The translations under genes were made by a program, and so were the position numbers. This document shows, piece after piece, positions 24,164-32,334 of a stretch of DNA of 64,000 nt (position 1 is the first letter of the stretch; every line of letters begins with the position of its first letter). A model generated the notes under the pieces. The model made no database searches and was not told the origin of the DNA. It saw nothing but the letters and a program-made list of their open reading frames with translations. The stretch is from Bacteroidales bacterium (lineage in GTDB: Bacteria > Bacteroidota > Bacteroidia > Bacteroidales > Paludibacteraceae): assembly GCA_015061165.1 (NCBI GenBank), contig SUXC01000001.1:124001-188000 (forward strand), read 5' to 3'.

Positions 24164-24523
24164 TTAACTTTTGTGAATATCTCCCATAGTAGTACTTGCG
24201 TCGCCTTCTATTGACTGGCAATGAATATTACCGCAATTAACATTAGCGTCTCCCTTTATATTTCCATCTACATCAACGCTGCCGCAGTTTACTTTAACAC
24301 GATTAGCGTTGCCGTGTATATGGATCTTCTCGCATTGCTCCACCTCCAAGCGTTCTACATCTCCTTGGATGTTAATAGTTATCTCTGGATAGTCAGACGG
24401 GATAACTTGCTCTGAACCGTTGATGAGAATTTTTCCGCCCTTGATAACCATAGATTTAACAGAGCCAAATGTAGAACCATAGATTTTACCTACTGGACCG
24501 TTGAATACAATTTTGTCAGACAT
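24164..24523 (-). CDS. Small beta-solenoid-like phage protein
   Basis: The ATG at 24523 (MSDKIVFNGPVGKIYGS) is favoured. From residue 50 the protein is a run of short Val/Ile/Gly/Asn strands with repeats such as VKVNCGSVDVDGNIKGD and VNCGNIHCQSIEGD, suggesting a small beta-helix similar in style to bactofilin or polymer-forming proteins. There is no signal peptide. Encoded in the early operon, so probably not a virion part. Function unknown. Confidence 0.5.
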   Translation of the reverse strand: MSDKIVFNGPVGKIYGSTFGSVKSMVIKGGKILINGSEQVIPSDYPEITINIQGDVERLEVEQCEKIHIHGNANRVKVNCGSVDVDGNIKGDANVNCGNIHCQSIEGDASTTMGDIHKS

Positions 24524-24534
24524 AATCACTTAAA

Positions 24535-24900
24535 TTAGATGTTCGTTTTACGGTTATCTTCAGCATGCACATTTATCCATGCTTTCACTTTCACAAGCCA
24601 CTCGTCTTTGTCTGCTACATACAGCCAGCAAAATCCTTCTACCAGCGGTATCTCTCGTTTGCCAAGCTTGTAGTCATGGATAGCAGATTGAATACGACCT
24701 GCGTTGATGAGCGTGGTGCGCTCTACTTCTGCGCAACTTTGGAAGTTATACTCCTCGCCGTCTGCGTCGATAGCAATGACAGGCTTTCCTCTGTAAACAG
24801 GCAGCATGCCTCTACGGTCAATAATCTTGCGAGCTTTAGAAAGGATTGTCCCCTCAAATACGGGTTGAACCTTTACTCGTTTTGCTACATCTTTTTTCAT
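24535..24900 (-). CDS. NUMOD-like DNA-binding protein without nuclease
   Basis: The ATG at 24900 (MKKDVAKRVKVQ) follows AGGAG. Residues about 40-100 read PVIAIDADGEEYNFQSCAEV, then an INAGRIQSAI helix and EGFCWLYV. This resembles the NUMOD1 helix-turn-helix module found next to homing endonuclease domains. No HNH or GIY-YIG nuclease is present in these 121 residues, so it may be a stand-alone DNA-binding regulator. Confidence 0.5.
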   Translation of the reverse strand: MKKDVAKRVKVQPVFEGTILSKARKIIDRRGMLPVYRGKPVIAIDADGEEYNFQSCAEVERTTLINAGRIQSAIHDYKLGKREIPLVEGFCWLYVADKDEWLVKVKAWINVHAEDNRKTNI

Positions 24901-24902
24901 AC

Positions 24903-25109
24903 TCACTCCTTATATATATAATTCATATCAGCAGCATCTTCATCTATCTCTTGAGCGGAGATTTCTGCGCCTTCAGTAAGTTGTTCTATCAAGTCAGAAT
25001 CTGACATAGCTATGGCATTGAAGATTTTAGCCTCTGCATCTGACTGATTATCTGCCTCAACGGAAATGGTAGCCGTTGCTGTTATTTCTACTTCAAACCA
25101 CATACTCAT
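24903..25109 (-). CDS. Hypothetical phage early protein (68 aa)
   Basis: A very acidic small protein with an alternating Thr/Ala strand (EVEITATATISVEADN) and acidic helices (EISAQEIDEDAADM). It starts at an ATGA overlapping the upstream stop (25106-25381). The charge resembles DNA-mimic or inhibitor proteins, but that is speculation. Unrecognised family. Confidence 0.5.
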   Translation of the reverse strand: MSMWFEVEITATATISVEADNQSDAEAKIFNAIAMSDSDLIEQLTEGAEISAQEIDEDAADMNYIYKE

Positions 25110-25381
25110 TCCTCCTTCTTTTCGAGTAAGTGAACACCAATGTTAAATGATCTCTTTAACAGAGTAATCTTGGCAAGTTCTTGCATTGTCGCATCTTTTA
25201 ATAATGAATCCATTATTATTGCTGCTTCATTAAATTTTGCTGCAATACGACCAGAACAAGAACATCCTTGTTCATCTTCATCAGGCTCTACACATATAAT
25301 TAAATATGCACGACCTTTTTTTTGCGCCCTCCATTCGGCGGCTTCAATTCCATCAATAGTGATGTTTACATCTTTGTCCAT
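25106..25381 (-). CDS. Hypothetical phage early protein (91 aa)
   Basis: Second gene of the early operon, four-base overlap with the next. Contains CVEPDEDEQGCSCSGR, a short Cys cluster in an acidic loop, then helices (FNEAAIIMDSLLKDATMQELAK). No membrane segment. Possible small regulator or host-takeover factor. Family not recognised. Confidence 0.5.
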   Translation of the reverse strand: MDKDVNITIDGIEAAEWRAQKKGRAYLIICVEPDEDEQGCSCSGRIAAKFNEAAIIMDSLLKDATMQELAKITLLKRSFNIGVHLLEKKEE

Positions 25382-25406
25382 GATTTGCCCTCCATGATTT
25401 TAATAA

Positions 25407-25604
25407 TTAAACTTTGTATGGTTTTTCATAACCAAACTTTTCTGCGATGTGATTAATCTCTCCCCAGAACTGCGCTGCTGGTTCGAATGTGCCCCTGCGC
25501 CAATTCAAGAAAGTGACTTGAGAAACCAACTTCTCAACCTCGGTACGAATCGGCTGTGCATCGCCAACTCGCACATTCTCGTAAAAATTTTGAAATGTTG
25601 TCAT
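25407..25604 (-). CDS. First gene of the early operon (65 aa, hypothetical)
   Basis: The track begins at 25697, but the part before the ATG at 25604 (MTTFQNFYENVRVGD) contains the promoter and operators and cannot be coding. The real product has 65 residues: a helix, a short basic RRGTFEP turn and a second helix ending FGYEKPYKV. The position next to the repressor is that of Cro-like or other early control proteins, but no helix-turn-helix is evident. Confidence 0.55.
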   Translation of the reverse strand: MTTFQNFYENVRVGDAQPIRTEVEKLVSQVTFLNWRRGTFEPAAQFWGEINHIAEKFGYEKPYKV

Positions 25605-25609
25605 TTTAA

Positions 25610-25641
25610 TTTGTTGTTTTGTGTATTTATAACTACCTTTG
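25610..25641 (+). promoter_or_regulatory. Rightward switch promoter
   Basis: TTTG (25610-25613), 20 bases, TACCTTTG (25634-25641) points toward the repressor gene, start about 180 bases downstream. Confidence 0.65.
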
Positions 25642-25670
25642 CGCCTGCAAAGTTTATTTTGCGCTGCAAA
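25638..25670. promoter_or_regulatory. Paired palindromic operators
   Basis: TTTGCGCCTGCAAA (25638-25651) and TTTGCGCTGCAAA (25658-25670) are two near-identical palindromes. They overlap both the rightward -7 box and the start region of the leftward early promoter. The XRE repressor is the natural ligand. Confidence 0.65.
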
Positions 25671-25698
25671 AGTACAACAAATATTTGATACTACCAAA
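25667..25698 (-). promoter_or_regulatory. Leftward early promoter
   Basis: On the minus strand TTTG (25698-25695), 20 bases, TACTTTTG (25674-25667). It drives the early operon, first start at 25604. Confidence 0.7.
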
Positions 25699-25815
25699 TT
25701 TTTTACACAAAAAAGTTAAATAAACTGCATTTTATTTCACAAATTCGTGAAAATAAAGTGTGATTTGCTAAAATTTATCTAATCTAAATAAACATAATAT
25801 TAACAAAAAAACAAC

Positions 25816-25827
25816 TAACTTTGCATT
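25816..25827 (+). promoter_or_regulatory. Leaderless promoter of the repressor
   Basis: TAACTTTG at 25816-25823, then CATT and the ATG. No clear TTTG lies at -33, so activity may need help or be weak. Confidence 0.55.
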
Positions 25828-26148
25828 ATGATTGACTTACAAGCAAATCTTAAGGCAATCCTCAAAGAAAGAGGGATTTTGCAGAAAAATGTCGCACTGG
25901 CGATGGGAGTTACTGACTCGGCAGTCAGCAATTGGTTCAAGCGTAATGACGAAATGAAGTTTAGTACAATTACACAGATTTGTGAAAAACTAAACATTTC
26001 TATCGTGGATGTAGTAACTTACCCGAAAAAGTACATTCCTGAAGAAGAAATCAACCCTACTTGTGAAGAGTGTAAACACAAGGATGAGATGATAGAGAAT
26101 CTCTCGGAACTTCTTCGTATCTACAAGAAAGAATCAAAGAAAAAGTAG
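25828..26148 (+). CDS. XRE-family phage repressor
   Basis: Residues 1-65 are a helix-turn-helix of the Cro/CI type (LKERGILQKNVALAMGVTDS then AVSNWFKRND). Residues about 75-106 include CEECKHKDEMIENLSELLRI, a CxxC followed by a coiled coil, suitable for dimerisation. There is no LexA-like peptidase domain, so induction cannot be through RecA self-cleavage. It is divergent from the early operon, with palindromic operators between. The start is leaderless. It should maintain lysogeny. Confidence 0.8.
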   Translation: MIDLQANLKAILKERGILQKNVALAMGVTDSAVSNWFKRNDEMKFSTITQICEKLNISIVDVVTYPKKYIPEEEINPTCEECKHKDEMIENLSELLRIYKKESKKK

Positions 26149-26149
26149 T

Positions 26150-26374
26150 ATGGAACAATTTGAATTACTAAAAATTTTGCAAATCTCTACTTTGGCGAGA
26201 TTAGCAGCGAAAGGTGATGTAGAAAAAGAGAAAGTTATAATTTTCGAAATTACCGAATGTGTTCTCAATAAAATTGCACTTAAAAGTGAAATAGCAATTG
26301 GTATATACCACTCAATTGAATGTAAATGCAGTGAGGATGTTGCTAATGAATTAATTAATATGTACGGATTATAA
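26150..26374 (+). CDS. Hypothetical protein co-transcribed with the repressor (74 aa)
   Basis: It starts 1 base after the repressor stop, so it is translated from the same message. It is helical and Ile/Leu-rich (FELLKILQISTLARLAAKGD) with a short Cys pair (SIECKC). No membrane segment, no known domain. Genes in this place often modulate the repressor or exclude other phages. That is an inference from position. Confidence 0.55.
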   Translation: MEQFELLKILQISTLARLAAKGDVEKEKVIIFEITECVLNKIALKSEIAIGIYHSIECKCSEDVANELINMYGL

Positions 26375-26476
26375 AAAAGCAACCAAGAATATCCTACAGT
26401 ATTTCCCTTAATATACGCGCATTAGTCCCCTGCGCATTATGCGCGCGGGACGGTGCGAGTACAATATATAATATAA

Positions 26477-26520
26477 GACATATTTGGGACATATTTGGGA
26501 CATATTTGGGACATATCTGC
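26477..26520. repeat. Four 11-bp repeats (GACATATTTGG)
   Basis: Copies start at 26477, 26488, 26499 and 26510, the last one altered. The 11-bp spacing keeps them nearly in helical phase. Confidence 0.9.
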
Positions 26521-26813
26521 CCTTTTATAAGACATAACTTTATTTTTTTTGAGTGGTCGAAAAAAGAAAGGATTTATTTTGCAAAAGAAAAAGAATGTTG
26601 TAATCAGCAGAAAATCAACAGTTTTTATTTTGCAATAAATAAACAAAGCACAAAGAAATAAAATAAAAAAAAACAGTAAATGCGCCTAATAAAAGTACTT
26701 TATAAGCCCTTTTATTCGCCCTTTAGACAGATGTATCAATTAAAAATGTGAGCGCAGCACTCACCGCTCACATACTCACAGGATACAGAGAAATAACTTG
26801 CTGGTAACTTGCC

Positions 26814-26838
26814 GAGTAGTCTTTCCACCAAGACTCTC
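26814..26838 (+). other. Hairpin upstream of the junction terminator
   Basis: GAG-t-AGTCTT / AAGACT-CTC with a TCCACC loop. Its AGTCTT arm could instead pair with AAGACT-type sequence in the next hairpin. Confidence 0.5.
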
Positions 26839-26854
26839 GCCATCCCGACTAACC

Positions 26855-26891
26855 AAAGAAAGACTTACGGATTCGTAAGTCTTTCTTTTTT
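26855..26891 (+). terminator. Strong 15-bp stem terminator
   Basis: AAAGAAAGACTTACG and CGTAAGTCTTTCTTT pair perfectly around GATT and run into more Ts. It isolates the prophage side from the lipoprotein gene. Confidence 0.8.
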
Positions 26892-27031
26892 GTGTCGATT
26901 ACGGGGAGGAAACCTTGATAGTCCTATTGGTAATCGAGTGGTATGCGAAGATCTGGCTGGGGAAAATGGTGCGTTTTGTAAAATACTATTTAGCAAAATA
27001 CAATTTTTTTCTAAAAAAATACACCTGACTT

Positions 27032-27062
27032 TTTGGTAATTCAAAAAAATATACTATCTTTG
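27032..27062 (+). promoter_or_regulatory. Promoter of the surface lipoprotein gene
   Basis: TTTG (27032), 19 bases, TATCTTTG (27055-27062). The leader before the ATG is about 110 bases. Confidence 0.75.
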
Positions 27063-27176
27063 CAGCGTAATTTGCGGGAAAGTTTCCAATATGCAACTTT
27101 TGGACGCAAGCAAATTAGTTATAACTAACTAAAAACTAATACATTAAATTAAAAAACAATCTAATAAAAACAAACG

Positions 27177-29552
27177 ATGAAAAAGAGTTTCTCTATTATC
27201 TGTACATTGACAATTTTGTTATTTGCCAGTGCATCATGCGACAACGGTAAAAACCCTGCTGTATCGACCACTGAAAATGTAACGATTATCGATGATCCCT
27301 CACAATTATCATCGCGATTAGTTTTTGGCAGCAGTCACAAACTACTACCAGCACGCAAACGCGTGGCAACTACACCCGCACCCGCTATTCCTGCGGATGC
27401 ACTCCCACTCAAAGATGCACCTACCAACTGGAACAATGGTGTGACCCTTACTAAAGGTAAGGCCTACTACATTACCGAGCCATGGACTGGTACCGTCAGC
27501 CAAGATTGGTCAGGCGAAGGCAGCATTGACATTTACATCGCAGCTAACGCTACTTTCTCTGGCGCATGGTGGAACGACGACACTCCTGTAAACATCTACA
27601 TCCTTGAGGGTGCAGTACTCACCTACTGCGAAGCAGGTTGGGATGACAAAGTGAAAATCAAAAAAGCTACCAAAGTATATTGCTGGGGTAACATCACCAC
27701 ACCAGACAATATGGGATTGCGCTTGTACGAAGCTGGTTTGCTGCATATCTACGACACTGAAGGCGAGCCATTCTATGTGAAAGCCAACAACAATACCGTT
27801 AATAACAACAATGCCTACTCTTCCTTCCAAGTAGATCCTGCCTCAGACTTCTATTGCGAGCGCGAGATGTATGTGGAAGGTACAGCTTTGCTCAATGGCG
27901 GTAAGACACATACCACTAACAAGGTGACCATCGGCAAGGATCTATATGTAGAGGGCGCGGCAGATGTGACCTTTGACGATTGCGTATATGTACTACGCGA
28001 GTTGGACTTCAAGTCCAGTCGTTCGGCTGTGGTGAACGTGAACAAATACCTGCAAACCAACACCCTGCTCACCAACCAAGGCGTAGGTACGATGAACCTC
28101 AAGGATGCGTTGTTTGAAATCATGAGCGACGGTATGTTCGTGGACAAAGGCAGCCAACGCATTGTGGTGAATGGCGTAGAAGCTACCTACAAATCCGTAG
28201 TAAAGGTAGGCGGTAAACTCTATTTCGATCACGGTAACGAATACACCAATGTACCTGGCGATGTAGCAGCGGCTGCGTTCCCATGTGGCAACTTGACGGG
28301 CAACTTGGACGTGCAAGGTGACCTGCGCATCAAGTTCTACTACGATGTGGCAGACGAGAAAGCAGTGCTCAACGAAGAGAATATGGTCGTTCCTTCGACC
28401 GTCACTATCGGCACCAACTCATGGCTTCCTGCTTCGGAAGACGGTTGCCGTCCAGAGGTGGGTAATGTGCCTGTCATTGAGGTGTTGCCTCCAGAGAGCA
28501 GTTCTCCTACACACAAGTACTCTGCTACCAGCATTGCTTTCAACGGTGATGTGGTATATTTGAGTTGGCATGCTAATCCAGAGACTAACCTCAAATACGG
28601 AGAGCACAACTACAGCCCATCTGTGGACAGTGCAGACGATTTTGGTGGTATTATTGATGTAATTCATATTGATAGTTATGACATTACCAGTAGCCTCTTT
28701 GAGCAGTCAATGGAGAACAGTGAGTTCAAATACAACCATATCTTCTTCTCCGACAATGTGGTTTACACTGCTGCTACAAGCAGCAAAGTGGGTGCAGCAA
28801 TGACGAAAGTAGCACTCAATAGCAATGGTCGCTTCCCAGCCGTTGAAGAATACAAAGAAGAGCGCGTAAACTTAACGGGTTACTCGGCTAACTGCGTGGA
28901 TCGTATCGGCGATGAATTGGTGACCATCTCTGGCTACTCCAATGGTGGTATCAATAAGTTTGGCTTGAACGACAATACCAACCAAGAGAAGAAGAGTCTC
29001 AACGAGTACACCGAGAACTTCCAAGGTAAATACATCTATTATAATAGGGAGAATGGCAAGGTTGTTACACTCAATAATACCGATCGTGGTATCGTGACTA
29101 TCTACAACACTCAAATGGTGGAAGAAGCATCCTTTGAGGTAGGCTCTATTTATCCTGTTGACGGTAAGAATGTATGTATCTGCGACAACGAGCATATCTA
29201 TGTCTGCAAGGGCCAAAACGGCTTTGGCGTTTACGATTACGCTGGCAATCGTGTAGGTGGTAGCAATCGCAGTGCCAATGGCGTAGATGTGGATGAGCAT
29301 CATATCTACCTCGCTGCAGGCGATGGATTGGTCATATTGGATAAGAATAGCACATACACCGACATAAATGGCAATATCTGCAACCGCTTGATTAAGCGCC
29401 TCTGCTACACTGGTTGTGCCGCTACCAAGGTGAACAACAATACCGATGTAAAACAATCGGCTAACTTCGTGAAGAAAGGTCCTGATGGTCGTATCTATGT
29501 GGCATACGGCATGTACGGCCTCCAAATTTACGAATTGGGCATGACCGAATAA
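27177..29552 (+). CDS. Large surface lipoprotein (beta-helix plus propeller-like)
   Basis: The N-terminus MKKSFSIICTLTILLFASASC has a lipobox with Cys at about residue 21; the mature end DNGKN is acidic, as in surface-exposed Bacteroidetes lipoproteins. Residues about 90-430 are a run of short strands with Asn/Gly turns suggesting a beta-helix. The last 300 residues contain blade-like repeats (VCICDNEHIYVCKGQNGFGV, then HIYLAAGDGLVIL and RIYVAYGMYGLQIYELG), similar to LVIVD-type propellers. No catalytic site is seen. It precedes the exopolysaccharide operon with its own promoter and terminator, so an association such as polymer or cell-surface binding is possible but unproven. Confidence 0.7.
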   Translation: MKKSFSIICTLTILLFASASCDNGKNPAVSTTENVTIIDDPSQLSSRLVFGSSHKLLPARKRVATTPAPAIPADALPLKDAPTNWNNGVTLTKGKAYYITEPWTGTVSQDWSGEGSIDIYIAANATFSGAWWNDDTPVNIYILEGAVLTYCEAGWDDKVKIKKATKVYCWGNITTPDNMGLRLYEAGLLHIYDTEGEPFYVKANNNTVNNNNAYSSFQVDPASDFYCEREMYVEGTALLNGGKTHTTNKVTIGKDLYVEGAADVTFDDCVYVLRELDFKSSRSAVVNVNKYLQTNTLLTNQGVGTMNLKDALFEIMSDGMFVDKGSQRIVVNGVEATYKSVVKVGGKLYFDHGNEYTNVPGDVAAAAFPCGNLTGNLDVQGDLRIKFYYDVADEKAVLNEENMVVPSTVTIGTNSWLPASEDGCRPEVGNVPVIEVLPPESSSPTHKYSATSIAFNGDVVYLSWHANPETNLKYGEHNYSPSVDSADDFGGIIDVIHIDSYDITSSLFEQSMENSEFKYNHIFFSDNVVYTAATSSKVGAAMTKVALNSNGRFPAVEEYKEERVNLTGYSANCVDRIGDELVTISGYSNGGINKFGLNDNTNQEKKSLNEYTENFQGKYIYYNRENGKVVTLNNTDRGIVTIYNTQMVEEASFEVGSIYPVDGKNVCICDNEHIYVCKGQNGFGVYDYAGNRVGGSNRSANGVDVDEHHIYLAAGDGLVILDKNSTYTDINGNICNRLIKRLCYTGCAATKVNNNTDVKQSANFVKKGPDGRIYVAYGMYGLQIYELGMTE

Positions 29553-29576
29553 TATCTCCAACATATTTCACTCCAA

Positions 29577-29610
29577 GGAAAAAGCGGAAACTCTCCGCTT
29601 TTTCCGTTTT
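29577..29610 (+). terminator. Terminator after the lipoprotein gene
   Basis: GGAAAAAGCGGA / TCCGCTTTTTCC around a 5-base loop, followed by GTTTT. Confidence 0.85.
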
Positions 29611-29664
29611 ATATTGCTTAAATACGCATGTTTTGTCCTATTTTTTGAGAATTACTGCGTAATA

Positions 29665-29696
29665 TTTGGAAAATTCAAAAATAAAGTGTAACTTTG
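29665..29696 (+). promoter_or_regulatory. Promoter of the exopolysaccharide operon
   Basis: TTTG (29665), exactly 20 bases, TAACTTTG (29689-29696), with the first ATG 26 bases downstream. Confidence 0.85.
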
Positions 29697-29722
29697 CAGG
29701 TTGAATTGCTTTATGTAAACAG

Positions 29723-31066
29723 ATGAAGAAGTTATTGGTTATATTTTTTGTATTCTGTGCCACTACCTTGACTTACGCCCAGCAAGACGGGAGCCTGAGG
29801 CTGTTTGACACCTTTGAGCAACGGTTTGTAGCATTGGATTCACTGATTTTTGCGCCTACAGAAGTAGATAGTGCAGTGGTGGATAGTCCAGCCGTTTATT
29901 TTCAACACTATTGGATAGCGCAAGATACTACCAGCAAAGCAGACTCCTTGATTACAGATCATGTAAAAGCCGAAGTGCGTGCCATGAAGCACGAGACAGG
30001 ACTGGCTCTGACAGGACAGACCTACTATCGTCTGGACGAAGGATTGGCGCTCGACGAAGACGATGCTGTATCGCGCTACAAAGCCAAAGTGCAAGTGGAA
30101 CTGCGTTGGAACTTCCTTAACTCCTCTCTCATTCATCGTCAAGGTCGCAAGCAAGCTATTGAGTTGCAAGGCGACATGGAGCGCATAGAGATGGACAAAG
30201 CCAACCTTGCGCGCCTATTGGCTGAGAATCAAGAGTTTTACCAGCAGAAATACGATAGCCTCTTGTCGGGCATTCTGCAACATCGCTTGGTAAACCTCAC
30301 ACTTATGAATGATGCGCAAATGTACTTGTTGGAGCATGGTAATATATCCAGCGATGAGATGTTGGATATCATCAACGACAAAGCTGAAGCCGAGCGAGCC
30401 CTGATGGCAATGTCTAAAACTTATCCGTTAGCAGAGAATTTGTCTCACCCTTCGGGATTGGTGGTAGAGATAGATTCCGCAGGACTGATGGATTATATTC
30501 GCGAACACCATGCGGACCTACATCTGCTGCAATTACAATCCGACCTATTGAAACAACAAATGGAAAATCATTCCTACTGGACCAAACTAAATATCTCACC
30601 ATTTATCCGTTATTCCTATTATTTCCGTACCGAGTTGGCCAACTCTACCAACGTGGACTTTGGTGTAAATTTCAATATTCCACTCACAGGCGAAGCCAGT
30701 AAAAAACGCGCGGCGATGGATGCAAAGCGGATGATTATTGATAAGGAGAAAGAACACACAACTCAAAAAATAATAGAGAATATTGGAGCCATCTTGCTGG
30801 ATATAGAACGACTGAACCGCATCTCTGCTGCCGAATTGAATCGTATGCAGGATTTGAAACACTATTTGCAGGTGCGCAGCAATGCTTACAACAATCGCAA
30901 AGGTGGGTACAATATCATCTTGCGTACAAAAGAATACAATACCTATTTGATATGTTGGGAGAAATTCCTATCGTATCAATATCAACGCGATTGTTTGCTC
31001 ATGACATTGCAGACATATTTGTCGGATATTTCTATATTTGAATTTTGTGTAGGCACAGTTATATAA
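29723..31066 (+). CDS. TolC-like outer membrane protein
   Basis: A signal peptide (MKKLLVIFFVFCATTLTYAQ) is followed by long helical stretches separated by short strands. An example is LARLLAENQEFYQQKYDSLL, and a second helical half comes later in the protein. The strand block SPFIRYSYYFRTELAN then NVDFGVNFNIPLTGEAS matches the beta-barrel signature of outer membrane efflux proteins. At 447 residues it is of normal TolC size. It would form the exit channel for the product of this operon, working with the adaptor encoded 23 bases downstream. Confidence 0.75.
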   Translation: MKKLLVIFFVFCATTLTYAQQDGSLRLFDTFEQRFVALDSLIFAPTEVDSAVVDSPAVYFQHYWIAQDTTSKADSLITDHVKAEVRAMKHETGLALTGQTYYRLDEGLALDEDDAVSRYKAKVQVELRWNFLNSSLIHRQGRKQAIELQGDMERIEMDKANLARLLAENQEFYQQKYDSLLSGILQHRLVNLTLMNDAQMYLLEHGNISSDEMLDIINDKAEAERALMAMSKTYPLAENLSHPSGLVVEIDSAGLMDYIREHHADLHLLQLQSDLLKQQMENHSYWTKLNISPFIRYSYYFRTELANSTNVDFGVNFNIPLTGEASKKRAAMDAKRMIIDKEKEHTTQKIIENIGAILLDIERLNRISAAELNRMQDLKHYLQVRSNAYNNRKGGYNIILRTKEYNTYLICWEKFLSYQYQRDCLLMTLQTYLSDISIFEFCVGTVI

Positions 31067-31089
31067 CATATTAAAATAGCAATTGAGAT

Positions 31090-32316
31090 ATGAGAGACTT
31101 TTCATTTTCTACAGAAGATAGGCAAAACGACATTGAGAACATCCTCAAAGAACGAAAAAAGAAAATAGCGACACAGCAGATTGTGTTCACAATCCTTCTA
31201 TTGTTTATCCTTATTATTATAGGACTGTGGATAGGTAAAAATATCCTATACACAGAGTTTGATGGGTATATTAATTCGGATTTGAATACGCTGCGCCATG
31301 CGGATGATATATATGTTTTGGAAGTAAATAAGAAGGTCGGTGATTTCGTGGTTCCTGGTGATACACTATTTTCGTATGTATATAGCCATATCTTCTATAG
31401 TCATGAGTCCACGGATAGCGAACCTACTGTAGTCGTACAAAACCGAAATATGCGCGTGGATTATGGTCTGGCTCGACAAGATTTGGAAGTTCTGAAAGTG
31501 CGCGTGAAGGAGCTGAAAAAACAATTGGAAACGGAAGATCACAATATCCGCTTTGGTTTGAGCGATAACCTCAAAAAGATGAAGTTGGAGCAGGAACTGG
31601 CTGAAGCCGAAGAACAATATAACGCGCAACGTCGCAAATTGGGTGTCCTATGGAATGCACTCAGTCAAACCAAACAAGCGGTGAAGAAAGCGTATAATCA
31701 CGAATCTGGATTTTTGCAGGTACAAGATATGCGTAATGTGGAAATGATGAAAGAGTTGAACTTGGTGCGCTATTCTATCGCTGTGGATTCTGGTATTGTT
31801 ACTAAAATTTATGTTCCAGAGTTAATCCTTGTACTACGGGGCGAACCTATTATCTCTATGCAGAGTTTTGATTTACATAGGAATAACCTATCTGTGGTTA
31901 CATACGTTATGCCTCGCGAAATGAAACATATCAATCGTAACACGCAAGCAGAAGTGATTGTGAATGATGAAGTGTCGTTCACGGCAAGCGTATTGATGTT
32001 AGGAACCCGTACGGAGGAGATTCCTGGTGAATTGCGTAGTACGCTGTCGCGCGATCATACGGCGGTGATTGTGGTAATGGGAGTAGATACAGGGCAAGTG
32101 ATTCCATTCTGGACACTGGTGAAGAATATCCCTGTGCGCATACGAATCAACAACTTCAAATCGCAAGTGGAAAATGATGATGTGGACTATATGATGTTCC
32201 ACACAACACACGGACTTATCCGCCCACAAAAAAACAAGCAGACAATAGAGCAAGATAGCATTATAGAACCAATAGATACAGTAGTAAACGATACGCTACT
32301 GATACTGAAAGAATAA
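31090..32316 (+). CDS. HlyD/Alg44-like membrane fusion protein
   Basis: A short cytoplasmic N-terminus, one membrane segment at residues about 31-49, then a lipoyl-like strand block (VLEVNKKVGDFVVPGDTLFSY), a coiled-coil hairpin at about 125-200 and a returning lipoyl and barrel half (AVDSGIVTKIYVPELILVLRG). This is the adaptor layout that links an inner membrane machine to TolC. Alg44 of alginate synthesis has the same fold with an N-terminal c-di-GMP-binding PilZ domain; here no PilZ is present. Inner membrane, periplasmic body. Confidence 0.8.
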   Translation: MRDFSFSTEDRQNDIENILKERKKKIATQQIVFTILLLFILIIIGLWIGKNILYTEFDGYINSDLNTLRHADDIYVLEVNKKVGDFVVPGDTLFSYVYSHIFYSHESTDSEPTVVVQNRNMRVDYGLARQDLEVLKVRVKELKKQLETEDHNIRFGLSDNLKKMKLEQELAEAEEQYNAQRRKLGVLWNALSQTKQAVKKAYNHESGFLQVQDMRNVEMMKELNLVRYSIAVDSGIVTKIYVPELILVLRGEPIISMQSFDLHRNNLSVVTYVMPREMKHINRNTQAEVIVNDEVSFTASVLMLGTRTEEIPGELRSTLSRDHTAVIVVMGVDTGQVIPFWTLVKNIPVRIRINNFKSQVENDDVDYMMFHTTHGLIRPQKNKQTIEQDSIIEPIDTVVNDTLLILKE

Positions 32317-32334
32317 TCGTAATGACGGAAGAAT

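Larger units (their letters stand above)
26375..27176. other. Junction between prophage-like region and host genes
   Basis: About 800 bases without a convincing gene. It holds GC-rich palindromes near 26415-26450, 11-bp repeats (26477-26520), an AT-rich stretch, two consecutive hairpins (26814-26891) and a promoter for the lipoprotein gene. No attachment-site repeat can be identified because the left prophage end is outside the window. Confidence 0.5.

Noticed and set aside
26800-26860. 3' end of a tRNA or tmRNA as attachment site
   Set aside because: GACTCTCGCCATCCCGACTAACCA looks tRNA-like, but no matching T-arm or acceptor partner is present, and the left end of the element is not visible.
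26809-27039. 76-residue plus-strand ORF at the junction
   Set aside because: It runs through both hairpins and has no start context or similarity; at best a gene remnant.
28872-29564. 230-residue minus-strand ORF
   Set aside because: It is the reverse shadow of the lipoprotein propeller repeats.
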